A stretch of 64,000 nucleotides of DNA from Ptiloglossa arizonensis (taxonomy: Eukaryota > Arthropoda > Insecta > Hymenoptera > Colletidae), in assembly GCF_051014685.1 (NCBI RefSeq), contig NC_135056.1, positions 2,418,001 to 2,482,000 of the forward strand, read 5' to 3'. This document shows positions 44,300-55,989 of this stretch, one piece after another. The position numbers and the translations under genes were made by a program. The notes under the pieces are model-generated. The model was given only the letters and a program-made list of their open reading frames with translations, made no database searches and was not told the origin of the DNA. Each line of letters begins with the position of its first letter. Positions within the stretch are counted from its first letter, which is position 1.

Positions 44300-46690
44300 A
44301 CCTGTGAAAAGATATTGAGAGCGTGGAATGAATGGGATGATGATAATTACACGGCAAGGACCGTATTAATCAACACAGCGAGTAAAATACTAAAATACAG
44401 TGATGAGAAAAATGCAGATAAATTATGGACGAAGATAAAATTGAACATGGCGGCTGACAGCAAAGTATTGAAAGCATTTAACGAACTAACGAATCTTAAA
44501 ATTAAAAAAAATGAAACCGTAAATATGTTCGTAAACAGAGCAGAGGCATTGGCGAATCACTGTATACAACTTCGGAAGAATATTGAAGAATTTGAATGTA
44601 AAATGTATAATTTAATTGAACTTCGACTCGTACACGAACCAAATGTTTGAATTTTGAAAGTACAAAAGAACATATCGATAAACGATATTAGATTTGCCTT
44701 GAAACAGAAAGATCGAAGAAGTGAAAAAGAAGAGTAGAAGAAAGACCATTTAGAAACTATTAGAAAGGTTTAAATGTGACATTAGCTGTTACAAATGCGA
44801 AACGAGGGAACACATGGTTGCGGAATGTAATCGAAACCAACGTTGCTTTAATTGTCAAAGTTACAATCACATTAGCGCAAATTGTCGAAAACCAAAACAG
44901 AATTTACCATCGACGAGAAGAGGGTGTGGACGAAATTTCCAGAGTGAAATCAAGGAAAGTATACGAGAGAACACTTAAGAAGAGAGGAAATTTCAAGAGA
45001 ACCAATGATGAAGCGATGATAAAAGTAAACGAAATTTCATTAAAAAACGGTCATAGTGTGAGTGAGATGAATGAAAGAGAAAAGGCTAATTGTAAAAATG
45101 ACTCTTAAATATTATTTATGGTTATTAGATTCTGGATCTACCAGTCATATGACTCAGAATGAATTTATGTATAATAATACGAGAGAAGAAAAAAGACAGA
45201 TCAGTCTCATGGACAAAAATGGAAAAATATTGACATCTAAAGGTATTAGCGATGTAGTTATTAAACAATTCAACAGTAAGAGTAATATACGACTAAAGAA
45301 TGTATTGTACGTGCCCGATTTAAACTCGAAACTTCTTTCAGTTGAAAAAATAAACAGATGAAAAATATAATGTAAATTTTAATAAATTCGGAGAAATAGT
45401 ATACAAAGAGCCTAACGATATAAAAATGACTGCGTTAAGAATTAAAAATGCATATTATGTAAGATCTGTTTTAGTGAATGAGACAGCTGCAGCAGTGTCA
45501 ATAGAAGAAGATATATGGCACAAGAGAATGGGTCATGCAAATAAAGAAATTATCAACAAAATGAAGAGAAAAATCCTGGTATTAGGGATGGCAGGTGTGC
45601 AAACTAAAAAAGAGTATTCATGGTCTGAAACAGGCGAGTAAATGCTGAAACGAATACTTGCCAAACATTCTTCGAAAAATGGAACTGAAACAGTGCACCC
45701 ACGATCCTTGCTTATTTTACACCAAGCAGGAGAACGATTTCTTATATTGTGGTGTACATGCCAATGACGTGACAGTGGTAACCAGTAAAGATTAGTTCGA
45801 AGCAAAGTACGTGGAGGAATTAAATAAATATATAGAATTGAAGAATCTTGGAGCAGTGAAGCAAGTACTCGGAATGCAACCGACTCAGAAAAGAGGGAAA
45901 ATATTTATTAGTCAAAAGAAATATATTGAAGATTTGTTAGACATCTATGGAATGGATGATAGCAACAAAGTCAATTCTCCCATAGATATTAATTAAAAAC
46001 TTAGTTAAGATGAAAAAAATCGTATCAAGAATTGTTAGAACGTTTGATGTACCTCAGCATTGCTACAAGACCTATATCATATTCTCTGAGTTGTCTGTCG
46101 CAATTCAATAAATGCCCAAGAGTGATACGCTTGAACGCATTAAAACGTGTGCTTCGATATTTGAACAAAAAACGGTGGATTATAAAATAAAATTTGGGAA
46201 GAAAAGTTCTATAAAAGGGTTGAGATGCGAAACAAAAGCCTCGTGGGACAATACTTTGGTTGCAAAATCACTTAATGAATTGCTTCTTTATCGAAATGAG
46301 CATCTCGTGCATTGGAGAAGTAAAAAACAAGGTACAGTTGTCTCGTCATCCACAAAAAGTGAACTAGAGACAATGTTAAAGAGATTGAAAGAAATCATTT
46401 GGACGAGTAAGATATTAAAGGAATTAAGAATGACAAGTGATGTGTATAAAGAACTAAAATGTGACAATTTAAATGCCGTGAAATTAGCGAGTGCTGGAAA
46501 CTTTAAAACAAGGACAAAAATACTGAACAGAAAATATCATTCTATTCGGGAGTACATGGATGAACATTCGATGAAAGTGTCACATGTTCCGAAAGAGAAC
46601 ATAATGGCGGATTGTTGACTGAGCCATTAAGTAAACCTGCATTATTAAGAAATGTAACAGAGTTTATGTGTATTGTGAATCTATGAAACC
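44300..46690 (+). pseudogene. Inner copia: gag, protease, pre-integrase, RT and RNase H (5'-truncated)
   Basis: Gag starts RAWNEWDDDNYTARTVLINT (44315). Two zinc knuckles, CYKCETREHMVAEC and CFNCQSYNHISANC, lie at 44787-44876. The protease is WLLDSGSTSHMTQNEF (45119), with the active-site DSG. The GAG-pre-integrase is IWHKRMGHANKEIINKMK (45514). At about 45600 the frame jumps straight into RT (KSIHGLKQASKC...NEYLPNIL), so the integrase and the front of RT are deleted. The RT catalytic box is HANDVTVV where copia has H-V-D-D, so one Asp is replaced by Asn. Then SQKKYIEDLLDIYGMDD. RNase H: FGKKSSIKGLRCETKASWDN, VVSSSTKSELETM and MKVSHVPKENIMADC (46112-46618). Confidence 0.9.
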
Positions 46691-47045
46691 AAGGGGGGAA
46701 GATTGTGGTAAGATTGTTGTTATAGAATATGTAGTAGTATGATGTGAAACTGAGTGATGTTTATATGGAAGAATGTATATGACGAGTGTGTAAAATATAT
46801 TAAAGTTCGTATTATGAAAATGAGTATGTATATAACGAATATGCCTAAGTAGTCTATATATGGTATGGTTTGAAGAGCGAGTGGGGACAGAGAGGACAAT
46901 ATACGAACAGTAGAGAAGAAAACGTTAAAGAGAGAACACAATTAAGAATAAAAGAGAGAGTTCAGAGATAGAACAAACAGAGAAAGAGAAGGTGACAACA
47001 GCAATAAAAACTGGGTCATGTTATTGTAATAATTGTATTTTATCA
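46689..47045 (+). repeat. Inner copia polypurine tract and putative 3' LTR
   Basis: The polypurine tract AAGGGGGGAAGA (46691-46702) is followed by TGTGGTAAGATTG at 46704, the expected PPT-LTR junction. AATAAAAAC (about 47002) is a plausible polyadenylation signal. The LTR end is placed at TTATCA (47045) only because outer-copia coding resumes just after. No matching 5' LTR is present. Confidence 0.6.
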
Positions 47046-47841
47046 TTATTTAAATATATATATAATGCAAAACCTCACAAAATTTATGTGCATTTAAAAA
47101 ACTATGTGGAAAAATTATTGGAATTCTATAGAATGAGAAAATGTAATGCGATAACCTTAAGAATAGCACAAGATAAGACATAAATGAATATCAAGAATTA
47201 TTAGGAAAACTCCTTATTAGGAGTATTTATATCAGGCCAGACACTTCTTTTACAGGATGCTTGTTACAGCTTAACAATGTTCCCAAAATGATGCGAATGA
47301 ACGGATTAAAGAAAATATTGAGATATTTAAAGTATACAATGGATTACTGCTTTGAATTTGGGAGGGAGGCAAGAACCGTAGGAATGCAATGCGAAAGTGA
47401 TGTTTCATGGGACAAAATAAAAAATGCTAAGTATTGGAATGGTGACTTAATGTATTGGCATAGCAACAACAAAGTGTGATAGTACTGTCATCAATTGAGA
47501 GTGAGATTGAAGCGTTAATAGAAGGAGTGGAAGAATTGGTGAAGATGAATAGATTAATATATGAGATTAGAGTAGAAAAAAGTGAGAAAAATTGTGCTAT
47601 ATGATACTGTAAATACAATAAAACTTGCGAATAGAGGAAACTACAAAAAAAAAAATCAAAGTTATTAAATAGAAACTGTTATTATATGAGAGACACTGTA
47701 AAAAACGAAAGAATACAAATTTTACATGTAGTAAATAAAGAAATGAATGCTGATTGATTAAACCAGTGAGTGGTCCGAATTTGTTAAAGAACATAAAGAA
47801 CTTTATGAGGATATTATATGAATAAAAACAAGGGAAGAAAA
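47046..47841 (+). pseudogene. Outer copia, 3' part: RT end and RNase H, with polypurine tract
   Basis: Coding resumes with KNYVEKLLEFYRMRKCNAIT (47095; family 'QKKYIEDLLERFGM..CN'), then YQELLGKLLIRSIYIRPDTS (47188), LKKILRYLKYTMDYCFEFGR (47306) and QCESDVSWDKIKNAKYWNGD (47387), the RNase H block 'G.SDADWA.....S.SG.'. Further RNase H residues appear in shifted frames to about 47750. The polypurine tract AAGGGAAGAAAA (47830-47841) abuts the 3' LTR. Together with 42356-44290 this is one element interrupted by the inner copia. The front half of its RT is missing. Confidence 0.8.
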
Positions 47842-48118
47842 TGTGTGATAGTTTTTATTGGTACAATGGTTGAGTTATTGAGCGAACGTAAAAAGAATGA
47901 GTTGGCAACGAATGAAATATTTTGTGTATCGAGAGTTGGTAGCAGTGCGAGAAAGGAAAAGACTATTGTGCGTAGTTTTTTGGGAGAAATCGGCGATTGT
48001 AAAAGAATGCATGGGAAGTGAGAATAGAATGATTTAGTTTAAGAGCAATTATGAACCAAATATATAATATTATTCAAAATACAATAACCCCTATCAGTAT
48101 ATCTACAAAATCCCTTCG
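47842..48118 (+). repeat. 3' LTR of the outer copia element
   Basis: Direct repeat of 42104-42300. It starts TGTGTGATAGTTTTTATTGG right after the polypurine tract. It includes a middle portion (TGTGCGTAGTTTTTTGGGAG) absent from the 5' LTR, and ends around CTATCAGTATATCTACA. Confidence 0.75.
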
Positions 48119-48285
48119 ACAATACATACATGAAAGTATTTAGTATTACCTAGCAAAACAAAAATTTGAAAATAATTTTATTCGGGTCTTTTCAATACGT
48201 AATTTATGCTGTTTTTTAGTTTAAAAAACTTCACAAGTACTGTACCAAATATATTAACATATTCACAACGACTGACGCACATCTA

Positions 48286-49237
48286 TTATCTGTTTACGAA
48301 AAGAAGGCACACCGTGTTTACATCCCCACTCCTGTCGTAGCCCATTGCCACTCGTACATTCGCAAGTAAAAACCGCTATTGGACGAAGACAGCGACCGTA
48401 GCGAGACCGAGTAAGAGAGAATACTGCGTCTATTGGCATACCCTTCTAATAAAATGTTAGCTATTAAGAAACAGAATGATTTCGTTCCTGTTTAGAGACT
48501 ATTACTGATTCGATAAGTTTCTCGTAATAAAAAAATGAATACAATTTAATATGGATAATAATCATTAATATTTTAAAAATTATTTATAACGAAAAGAATT
48601 AATTTGTATTTATTAAAAATAATATAAATCTGCTTATACTCATTTCTATCTAGATAATTACAATTTTCCTAAAATCAAGTCATATTAAAATTAAAACAAG
48701 CATAACCTTTACATTGAAACATTATGCGACATAGCGAGCGTCACGATTATTGTATCATATCAATAGATCAACTGATTTTGTTAGCAGCATTTAGGGTTTA
48801 TTAAATATCTTATTTCATTTTATATCGACTACAAAATGATTATAAGCGTATTTATATTATTTCTAATAAATACAATTTAATTCTTTTCGCTATAAATAAA
48901 ATATTAATGAATTTTAAAATAGTTTCAAAATATTAATGATTATTACACATATTAAATTGTATTCATTTTTTCATTACAAGCAACGTATTAAATCAGCAGT
49001 AATACTTAAACATTAAGTACATTATGCTGTTTATGGATATTTGACGTTTTATTGGGAGCCTACGCCGATGCATCTTGCTACGAATTCGTTCTCGCTTGAA
49101 CTTGGAATCACCGTGGTTGGTCTTCGTCGCCATCTGCGGCCAACGGCAATTCTTGCTTGCGATCGCAGCAGTGGCAACAGATTATGGACGGAGCGAGGAT
49201 GTAAACACGTTGTTCCTTTCTTTTTGTAGACTGATAA
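48286..49237. repeat. Fold-back element, family A copy 3 (complete ends)
   Basis: Left TTATCTGTTTACGAAAAGAA and the inverse of the right end, TTATCAGTCTACAAAAAGAA, are each flanked by TA. Sub-terminal blocks GTGTTTACATCCCCACTCC (left) and GTGTTTACATCCTCGCTCC (right, inverted) match. The left arm is beta type and the right arm alpha type. The core shares GATCAACTGATTTTGTTAGC with copy 2. The ORFs at 49041-49440 and 49383-49049 are arm translations. Confidence 0.88.
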
Positions 49238-50599
49238 TACATTATTTGGATTCCTGGCTTGGGTACGGATTGCACGTATCGCCTTCCACTGATTTGAAGT
49301 CTCGCGGGAAGGTACAGGGGCAAAGAGGATCGGATCACCCATCCCCTCCTGACACGCACTTTCTGAATCTTGTAGCCTCGCACTCTACTACAGTAATAGG
49401 AATAGATGTCAATTGTGTCCCCATCTCAATATGTATATAAATATAAAGCTTGGAGATTATTAACTACTAAGGTTTCATTTATGCTTATATTTAATGCACA
49501 ATACGTCCGTTTTATCTTATAAGAGTTATTTAATATAAAAAAGAATATTATGTAATATTAACAGTTTTTCTATAGGTAGAGTAATAAAGATGATTTTGAA
49601 ATGTTATTAATTTTCCTTAATGGAATCAAATATTTTGTATGATATAATCCGACTAGTTAGTTTCCACAAAAAAATATTAAACCATGTTTTCCAAGAGAAC
49701 AATGTTCCAAAGGTATCAAAATTTGACATTCCTAGTACCACATATAAGAAATCCAGAGCGAACAGAATAATAAAAATCCAAAAATAAAGTCTTTTCGTAA
49801 AGAAAAATATATATCTTTTTGAGAAAGCAATAGATACATTTTGTTTGTACATCAACACATAAAAGCTATTATAAGATTTACCAAGACAAATTTTTTTATA
49901 TCTAAATTTGTAGCTGACCAAAAACTGATTAACTTTTGTCTAAAACGTTTTTTCATCAGACTATTGGAAGGCTTGAAAAATCGTGGTGATAGTTGTGTGC
50001 CACACACTCTATATAACTTCTTTTGAAATGAATAAAAATTTATTTTCATTTATTTCTAAACTAAATTTTTATTAAATTATTTTTATTCCTGGAGAAAATT
50101 TTACTTACTTCCACTGATAATTATATAACCAATGCTTTTCTAGCATATTGTATAAAACTAGCAAAAATTGTTGTTCTGTATCAAATATAACTATTGTATA
50201 ATAATAATATGTTGCATCTGCGCCAATGGGGTTCTGCCTGTCACGTGCTTCTCATTATTTGTCTCTATTTTACTACCTTTTTCAACAGTCCACGTGACTG
50301 TAATTGCCGCGACGAATAGCAAACTAGAATTGAATGTGTCCCTGAGAATAGGTGTACCCCTTCCACTTTTCTCGCATTCCTGCCATGGGACTTCAAGCCA
50401 GCGGTAAAGAATACGTATATGTCCCGTATATGGGTTATCAACATGTCTTATACCCCGTTTTAAAGTAAGTGTATAAAAAAATATAAATGATTTAATTACC
50501 CTTAAAAAATGTCATAATAGATGTTTCACAAATTGAAACAATGGAATATATTTAAATTATGAAAATTTTATTTATAACATTTTTGCAAAAACTCTTAAA
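49238..50599. other. Spacer with a GC-richer patch near 50.2-50.45 kb
   Basis: 49240-50150 shows nothing recognisable apart from a hydrophobic minus ORF (49921-49607) without motifs. 50200-50450 is less AT-rich and contains CACGTG twice (50241 region and 50291 region), E-box sequences. It sits just ahead of the exon-like segment at 50600 and could be a promoter or 5' UTR (speculative). Confidence 0.35.
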
Positions 50600-50697
50600 A
50601 TGGAGGAAGAATCCTTTCTCGAGGATTATGAACATTTTTTAAGGTTGAAAACTATTGATAACTGGATGTCAAAAGGTGTACAATATGACGCAAAAAG
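50600..50697 (+). other. Possible first coding exon
   Basis: An ATG opens MEEESFLEDYEHFLRLKTID then NWMSKGVQYDAKR, with a possible donor AAAAG|GTAATA directly after 98 nt. It is acidic and well-formed, with no family recognised. No second exon was found downstream before the Tc1 relic on the other strand. A chance ORF is quite possible. Confidence 0.3.
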
Positions 50698-51379
50698 GTA
50701 ATATTTAACTTTTCTTAAAATTTAGATGAAAAATATCAATTATACGAAAAATCATACGAAATTCCTCCGGGCTCAACTCAAGCGCGACGTTGAAGGTCTT
50801 ATTACGAATATGTTAAGAGTAACTGTAACACCTATTTCACGATATACATTCTCCTCAATTTTGTTACTGCGAGCATGAAATACGTTTAACATTTACATTA
50901 CACGAAACTCGGACATTTTCCTTCAATCCGAATGATGTTATCTAAAAAAGCATTACAATATGTAATTGAAATAATTTCTCGTTAAAATTTATAAAGTGTA
51001 TATTGTGCTTTAATGATTAATAGATATTTTTTTAACCATATAAATCGTAAAACTGATGTTTCATCTCGTAAAATAGTTTAGAGTTGATTCAAAACAAATT
51101 TGATGGATATGTAATGCAAATATATATGTGTTAAATGTGTTATAATACAAAAACAAATAAACCTTACTACATAGAATAAAAATAAAGAAAGCAAGACTCA
51201 GTCCGGAAAATATCTCACAGCTGAAATCCTAGATTAAGCAAAAATGGTTTAAAACATTGCCCAATTAACATTTTAGTATCTGGTTGGATACCTTTGATTA
51301 AGTTCCACCTCCCGCAATTTATGATATTTGGCATTGATTTTACTAGTTTTTCAGTAAAATTACATTTTATTTTTCACTA

Positions 51380-52150
51380 TTTTTCTTTTAGTGCTGTTTT
51401 TAAGTCATTTTTACATTTTATTTTATCCTTTTGGATTCTAACGTCTAATTCATGCCAAATGTGCTCTATTACGTTTAAATCTGGTGATTGCAGGGTTGTA
51501 ATTATTACCTTTGGATAATTATAAAGTAGTCACATCCTGGCCACGTGTAATGTATGTTTGAGACCATTGTTGTTATAGATTTAAAACGATTTAGAATCTA
51601 TAATTTTTCAGCATTACCTAAATTTTTTTCAAAATGTTTATATAGTCGTACTTATTTATATTGCTTACAATAAATTCTAAACTACTGTTTAGTTTGTAAA
51701 GTTCAAATTTTATGTTCTGTACTCTTTGTTAGATCATCGCCATACCGTAATTTTACCATCTGAATATTATATTAAATTTATTCTCATTTGTGAAAATAAT
51801 TTCCTTCCAAAAATTGAACTCTTTGTTTAAGTAATCTCTTGCAAAATTTAATCGTTTCTTCTTATTTTTCTCGCTTATAAGAGATTTATTCCGAGTACTA
51901 CAACCGTCAAAATTTTGTTTCCTTAATACTCTTCTTATTGTTTCTGGATGTACAGTTTTTCCTAAGTATGTTGCAATATAGTTTATAAGTTTGGGAGCAC
52001 TAATTCTCGGATTATCTTTAACTTTTTTCACAATCCACCTTTCATCATACGCGTGATTTCGTAATTTTGCGATAATTTTTACCACTTTCAACATTTCTTG
52101 TAACAATTAATCGCTCTTCGTGTTATCATTTTCATTTGTTTTTAGCAGTT
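51380..52150 (-). pseudogene. Tc1-like transposase relic
   Basis: Minus strand. Helix-turn-helix part: NPRISAPKLINYI and HPETIRRVLRKQNFDG, then LISEKNKKKRLNFARDYLNK (the 'LLSKKNRKARLEFA..H' block). The first catalytic block is IIFTNENKFNIIF, where the catalytic Asp of 'SDESKFN' is Asn. After a frameshift come VWRRSNKEYR and INILKKNLGNAEKL, then a stop and LNRF. The third block is LQSPDLNVIEHIWHELD (family 'PPQSPDLNPIEHLWDELD'), then NDLKTALKEK and a stop. The middle block (QDNDPKHTS) is scrambled. The plus ORF at 51294-51518 is its antisense. Confidence 0.9.
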
Positions 52151-52663
52151 TCCCGTGATAAATAATGAGAATATTCATAGTATACAATTTTAGCTGTGAG
52201 ACGTTTTCTGAATTTTAGTTATTTTTTTTTCAATACTTAAGAAGGCTCATTTGTTATATTTATTACTACATAATAAATGTAGATACGTTGATATTATATA
52301 CCTATAAAATTTGTTCTCTCAAATCATCCCTAAATTTCTTTACGAGACGAAACATTTTCGAAAAAATTAATAATTCCTTTTGATTTTCGAAAAAGTTGTT
52401 TTAGACTTCGAGGGAAATTCACAATGGATTTGACGATCACATAGATCTACGAATGAGCAAAATAGAAAGCAACTATGTTGATGAGGGAAGCGAATCTCAT
52501 CTTTTATGAATAAGTCTCTTTCATCAACTATTAAAATAAAAATTTTGATACTTTTTATCGCATTTGTATAATTCTATTACTGATAGATTTGCGAGGTTTT
52601 CAAAATGACAATATATCCAAACATATCATTTAGATTATTTTTAATTATATGTAATATGAATTA

Positions 52664-53902
52664 TTATCAGGCTGCCAGTAGAAGGCACAAGTTGTTTATA
52701 TCTCCACTCCTGTCATAGTCCATTGCCTCTTGTATGATCGCAAGCAAGAATCGCCATTGGCCGAAGACGTCGACGAAGATTACCAGCGACCATGGCGAGA
52801 CAGAGTGAGAGAGAATACTGAGACATCGGCGTAGTCTTCTAATAAAACTGTAAGCTATTAAGAAATAATGACTTCATTCCTGTTTAGAGACTATTACTGA
52901 TTTGATAAGTTTCTCGTAATGAAAAAATGAATTCAATTTTATATTAAATAATATCCAGTATTCATAAACAGAATAATTTACTTACGATTTAGATACTACG
53001 CTGATTCGATAAATTGCTCGTAATGAAAAAATGAATACAATTTAAAATGCGTAATAATCATTAATATTTTCAATATTGTTTATAGCGAAAAGAACTAATT
53101 TGTATTTATTAAAAATAATATATTCTATGTAATTACAATTTACACAAAAACAAGTTATATTAAAATTAAAACAAGTATAATCTTTACATTTTCTAACATT
53201 ACAAATCATAAAAGTTATATTTGTTTTAATATTAGCATTACTTGTTTTTGTGTAAATTGTAATTATGTAGAATTTATCTAAATAGAAATGAGTATAAGTG
53301 GATTTATATTATTTTTAATAAATATAAATTAGTTTTATTCGCTATAAATAATTTTTAAAATGTTAATGATTATTGCGTATATTAACCCTTTGCAGTCGTA
53401 TTAAGTTTATATTTTGGTGTCATACTGGTCGGAGTTAATTTTTGTTGAATGAACAGTAATACATAATATGCAGGATTATGGAGGAAAAACAAAATTTATT
53501 AATTCTTTTTTAAACTTTAAATATATGTCACACAATAATATATTTTAATTTTATGTAAAAATTATAATTTATAGTTCTTCATCGTGTGGTGTGTTTCAAA
53601 GCAGTCTTCAATATGGATCCCTGGTTTTCGAAAACATATGTCGCAAAAATAATTTAGTTTTATATTAGTTTGACGTCTTCCGCCCTTATTCTGTTTATGA
53701 ATACTCGACATTTTTATTGGGAGCCTACGCCTATGCACCTTACCTACGAATTCATTCTCACTCGGACTTGGGATCACTGTCGTTGGTCTTCGTCATCGCC
53801 CTCGGCTAATAGCAGCTAAAGCCTGTGATGACAGGGGATTCAGCAGATTAGAACTAGAACGGAGATGTCAACAAGCTGTCCCTTCTTTTCGTGAACGAAT
53901 AA
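52664..53902. repeat. Fold-back element, family A copy 4, carrying a piggyBac fragment
   Basis: Left end TTATCAGGCTGCCAGTAGAA and inverted right end TTATTCGTTCACGAAAAGAA, each with TA outside. The left arm starts as beta type, then switches at about 52945 to alpha-type sequence (GTATTCATAAACAGAATAAT), repeating the segment that contains TCGTAATGAAAAAATGAAT. The inner palindrome around 53100-53350 is well kept. The right arm is interrupted at 53382-53690 by piggyBac-type sequence. Confidence 0.85.
53382..53690 (-). mobile_element. piggyBac 3' fragment (terminal repeat plus cysteine-rich C-terminus)
   Basis: TTAA at 53382-53385 is followed by CCCTTTGCAGTCG, a piggyBac-type end. On the minus strand a C-terminal domain reads HKQNKGGRRQTNIKLNYFC, then DICFRKPGIHIEDCFETHHT and a stop near 53562. 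This is the cysteine-rich tail of piggyBac transposases (CxxC...C..CF..HH). The other end runs straight into the fold-back arm without a TTAA, and about 55 bp of that arm is missing. Only the 3' end of the element survives. Confidence 0.8.
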
Positions 53903-54470
53903 TACTTACATACACCCTCGAACAAGGTTCTATTTAGATTAATTTTCATGCAAAACATATGTGTCACTAATCTATCAGCACTACTGTCGTAAAGATATAA
54001 TAAAAAATATATGTGAATTTTAATTTTCATTAGTGAATGAAATCTGATCCAGCGTGTGTTAACAACGGTCTCTTTTCATCTCCAAATGGTACAAAGGCTA
54101 ATTATCGGCTGCTTCAGACATCGATGATGTCGCTGTTAAAAACTATGCAGAGACAACCCCCGCATACCGTTTCGGCTGATGAGTCTATTCTTCATATTTG
54201 AAAAAGAGATTGTGTATCTATAATATCGCCTTAACACCGGGCAAAAAAGCCACTTGCCTCGGACTCTGAGCGCCCAGCCCCTCACTTATAGAGGCTCCGC
54301 AACATTATTGTTAGGTTACTTTTATATTTTATACAAAATAAATATATATAAGTATAGTTATACTAACTCAAACATTCAAGTTTTTAACATAGAACATTGT
54401 AGAACTATTTCAAGTTAGAAAGAAATGTGATTTCTTGAAGAATATAGGTTTTTAAACTACATTGCATATA
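53903..54470. other. Spacer
   Basis: A GC-richer stretch at 54050-54300 has no recognised coding or repeat identity; the rest is AT-rich. Confidence 0.45.
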
Positions 54471-55070
54471 CAGGGTACAGCATCTAAAACAGTTCACCTA
54501 AATAACCTACTTGCTTATAATAATAGAAAAAAGGGTCGAGCAAAAATTAATTGATTTTGAGGGACACATATTATAATTTGATATCAATAGTTTTTTTGTT
54601 GGTGGAAACATAGAGGAGATACGAAGGTCAAACTTGTTTTTTTAAATAGGACGATTTTTTTTCTATTTATATTTTGATAGAGCCTTTCAAGATGAATACA
54701 ATGAACTGGATATTAAGGTCATTCTACGTTACACCAACAAGCAGAGAAGACATGTGACTTCAACATAGGAGTGACTTAAAATAATTTATTTTCCATTAGT
54801 GTTGACCATGTCTAACCTCGAATGATCTTAATTTAGAGATCATTGTATTCGTCTTGAAAGACTCTATCAGAATATAAATAGAAAACAATATCGTCCTATT
54901 TAAAAAATCAAGTTTGACCTTCATATCTCCTCTGTCTCCATCAATAAAAAAAACTATTGATATCATATTATATACCCCTCGAAATCAAACAATTTTTGCC
55001 TGACCCTTTCTTTCTATTATTACAAGCAAGCAAGTTATTCAGGTGGTCTATTTTAGGCACTTCACGCAGT
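54471..55070. repeat. Fold-back element, family D (about 600 bp)
   Basis: The outer left CAGGGTACAGCATCTAAAAC is matched in inverse at the right (GTTTTAG-like, ATTTTAGGCACTTCACGCAG). Shared blocks include TGCTTATAATAATAGAAA, GGTCAAACTTG, AAATAGGACGAT and TTTATATTTTGATAGA. Nearly the entire element is a single long hairpin. No coding capacity. Confidence 0.88.
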
Positions 55071-55369
55071 ATAGTATATTGTACAGCACTGAAACATGTA
55101 CAGTAAGTGTCATTTAAAGTCGCAGACCATGATTCTTACTAGGTATCCACTTGAAAAACGTTGTTATTATGCTTTTAGAATAAAGAAAATTTCCATATAA
55201 TTACTTTAATGTACCTTTATTGAAGGTGTAATAGTTATAAATAAACAGCTTTAATTATTATTAATAAAGCAAATATATTTGAAAACGATGTACTGAAATC
55301 ACTTGTCACTAAAAATTATACACTTGAAGTAACTTATTATTGCTCGTAAACGTATTAATAATTAATTGA

Positions 55370-55960
55370 TTTGAACAGCTCATAACCGTCTTGGAACAGA
55401 CTTAATTAAATTTTTGCACAATTCAGGTAAAATCTGTTCCATTCTTCTTATAATGCTGCCTTAAGGTTTTGTTTAATCAAAAATTATTTTTCTACATCAT
55501 AGCATAGATGTTTGATGACATTAATGTTCGATGATTGTAGTGGCGTTTGTACTACTTTTGAGCCAGCTCTTGTAATTACACAATTACCAGCTCCTTGCTA
55601 CACATAACGTATATTTGGGATCATTGTCTACATAAAACTGTAGTACACATACTTCCCCAAATCATTTGGGATCCTCTTCTAAATTTGACTATCGACTGAA
55701 GGTTTTAAATTTTCATTTCTTCATTAGATCTTTTTCAGGCTGTTAGTTTCCCATCAGATGAAAATATATTAAATTTTAATTCATTTATAAAGATGACATG
55801 TTTCCAAAAGTTGAAAACTAGTTTTAAATATTTCACTCCACTTTCTTCTGTTTTCATAACTAATATAAAGTTTATTTCGGGCAACTTGTCCGTGTTATTT
55901 AGTACGTCTAAATTCTCTAGGCGAATATTAGAGTCACATATCTATTGTGGGGAATATTTT
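55370..55960 (-). pseudogene. Tc3-like transposase relic, C-terminal two thirds
   Basis: Minus strand. LVFNFWKHVIFINELKFNIF (first catalytic block; the Asp of 'SDESKFN' reads Asn), SSDGKLTA, a stop, then KRSNEEM. The middle block is lost in stops. The third block is TPLQSSNINVIKHLCYDVEK (family 'TPPQSPDLNVIEHLW.DLEK', its Pro-Asp now Ser-Asn). The tail NLKAAL..RMEQILPELCKN then LIKSVPRRL fits the end of the protein. Inactive. It lies just before fold-back F copy 1. Confidence 0.85.
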
Positions 55961-55989
55961 TACAATTGAACGATAGAGTACTAGAAACT

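Noticed and set aside
49041..49440. Overlapping ORFs on both strands near 49.2 kb
   Set aside because: They translate the arm of fold-back A copy 3; the same peptides appear from other copies at 21.4, 22.4 and 53.7 kb.
51294..51518. Plus ORF of 74 codons
   Set aside because: Antisense of the Tc1-like C-terminal block.
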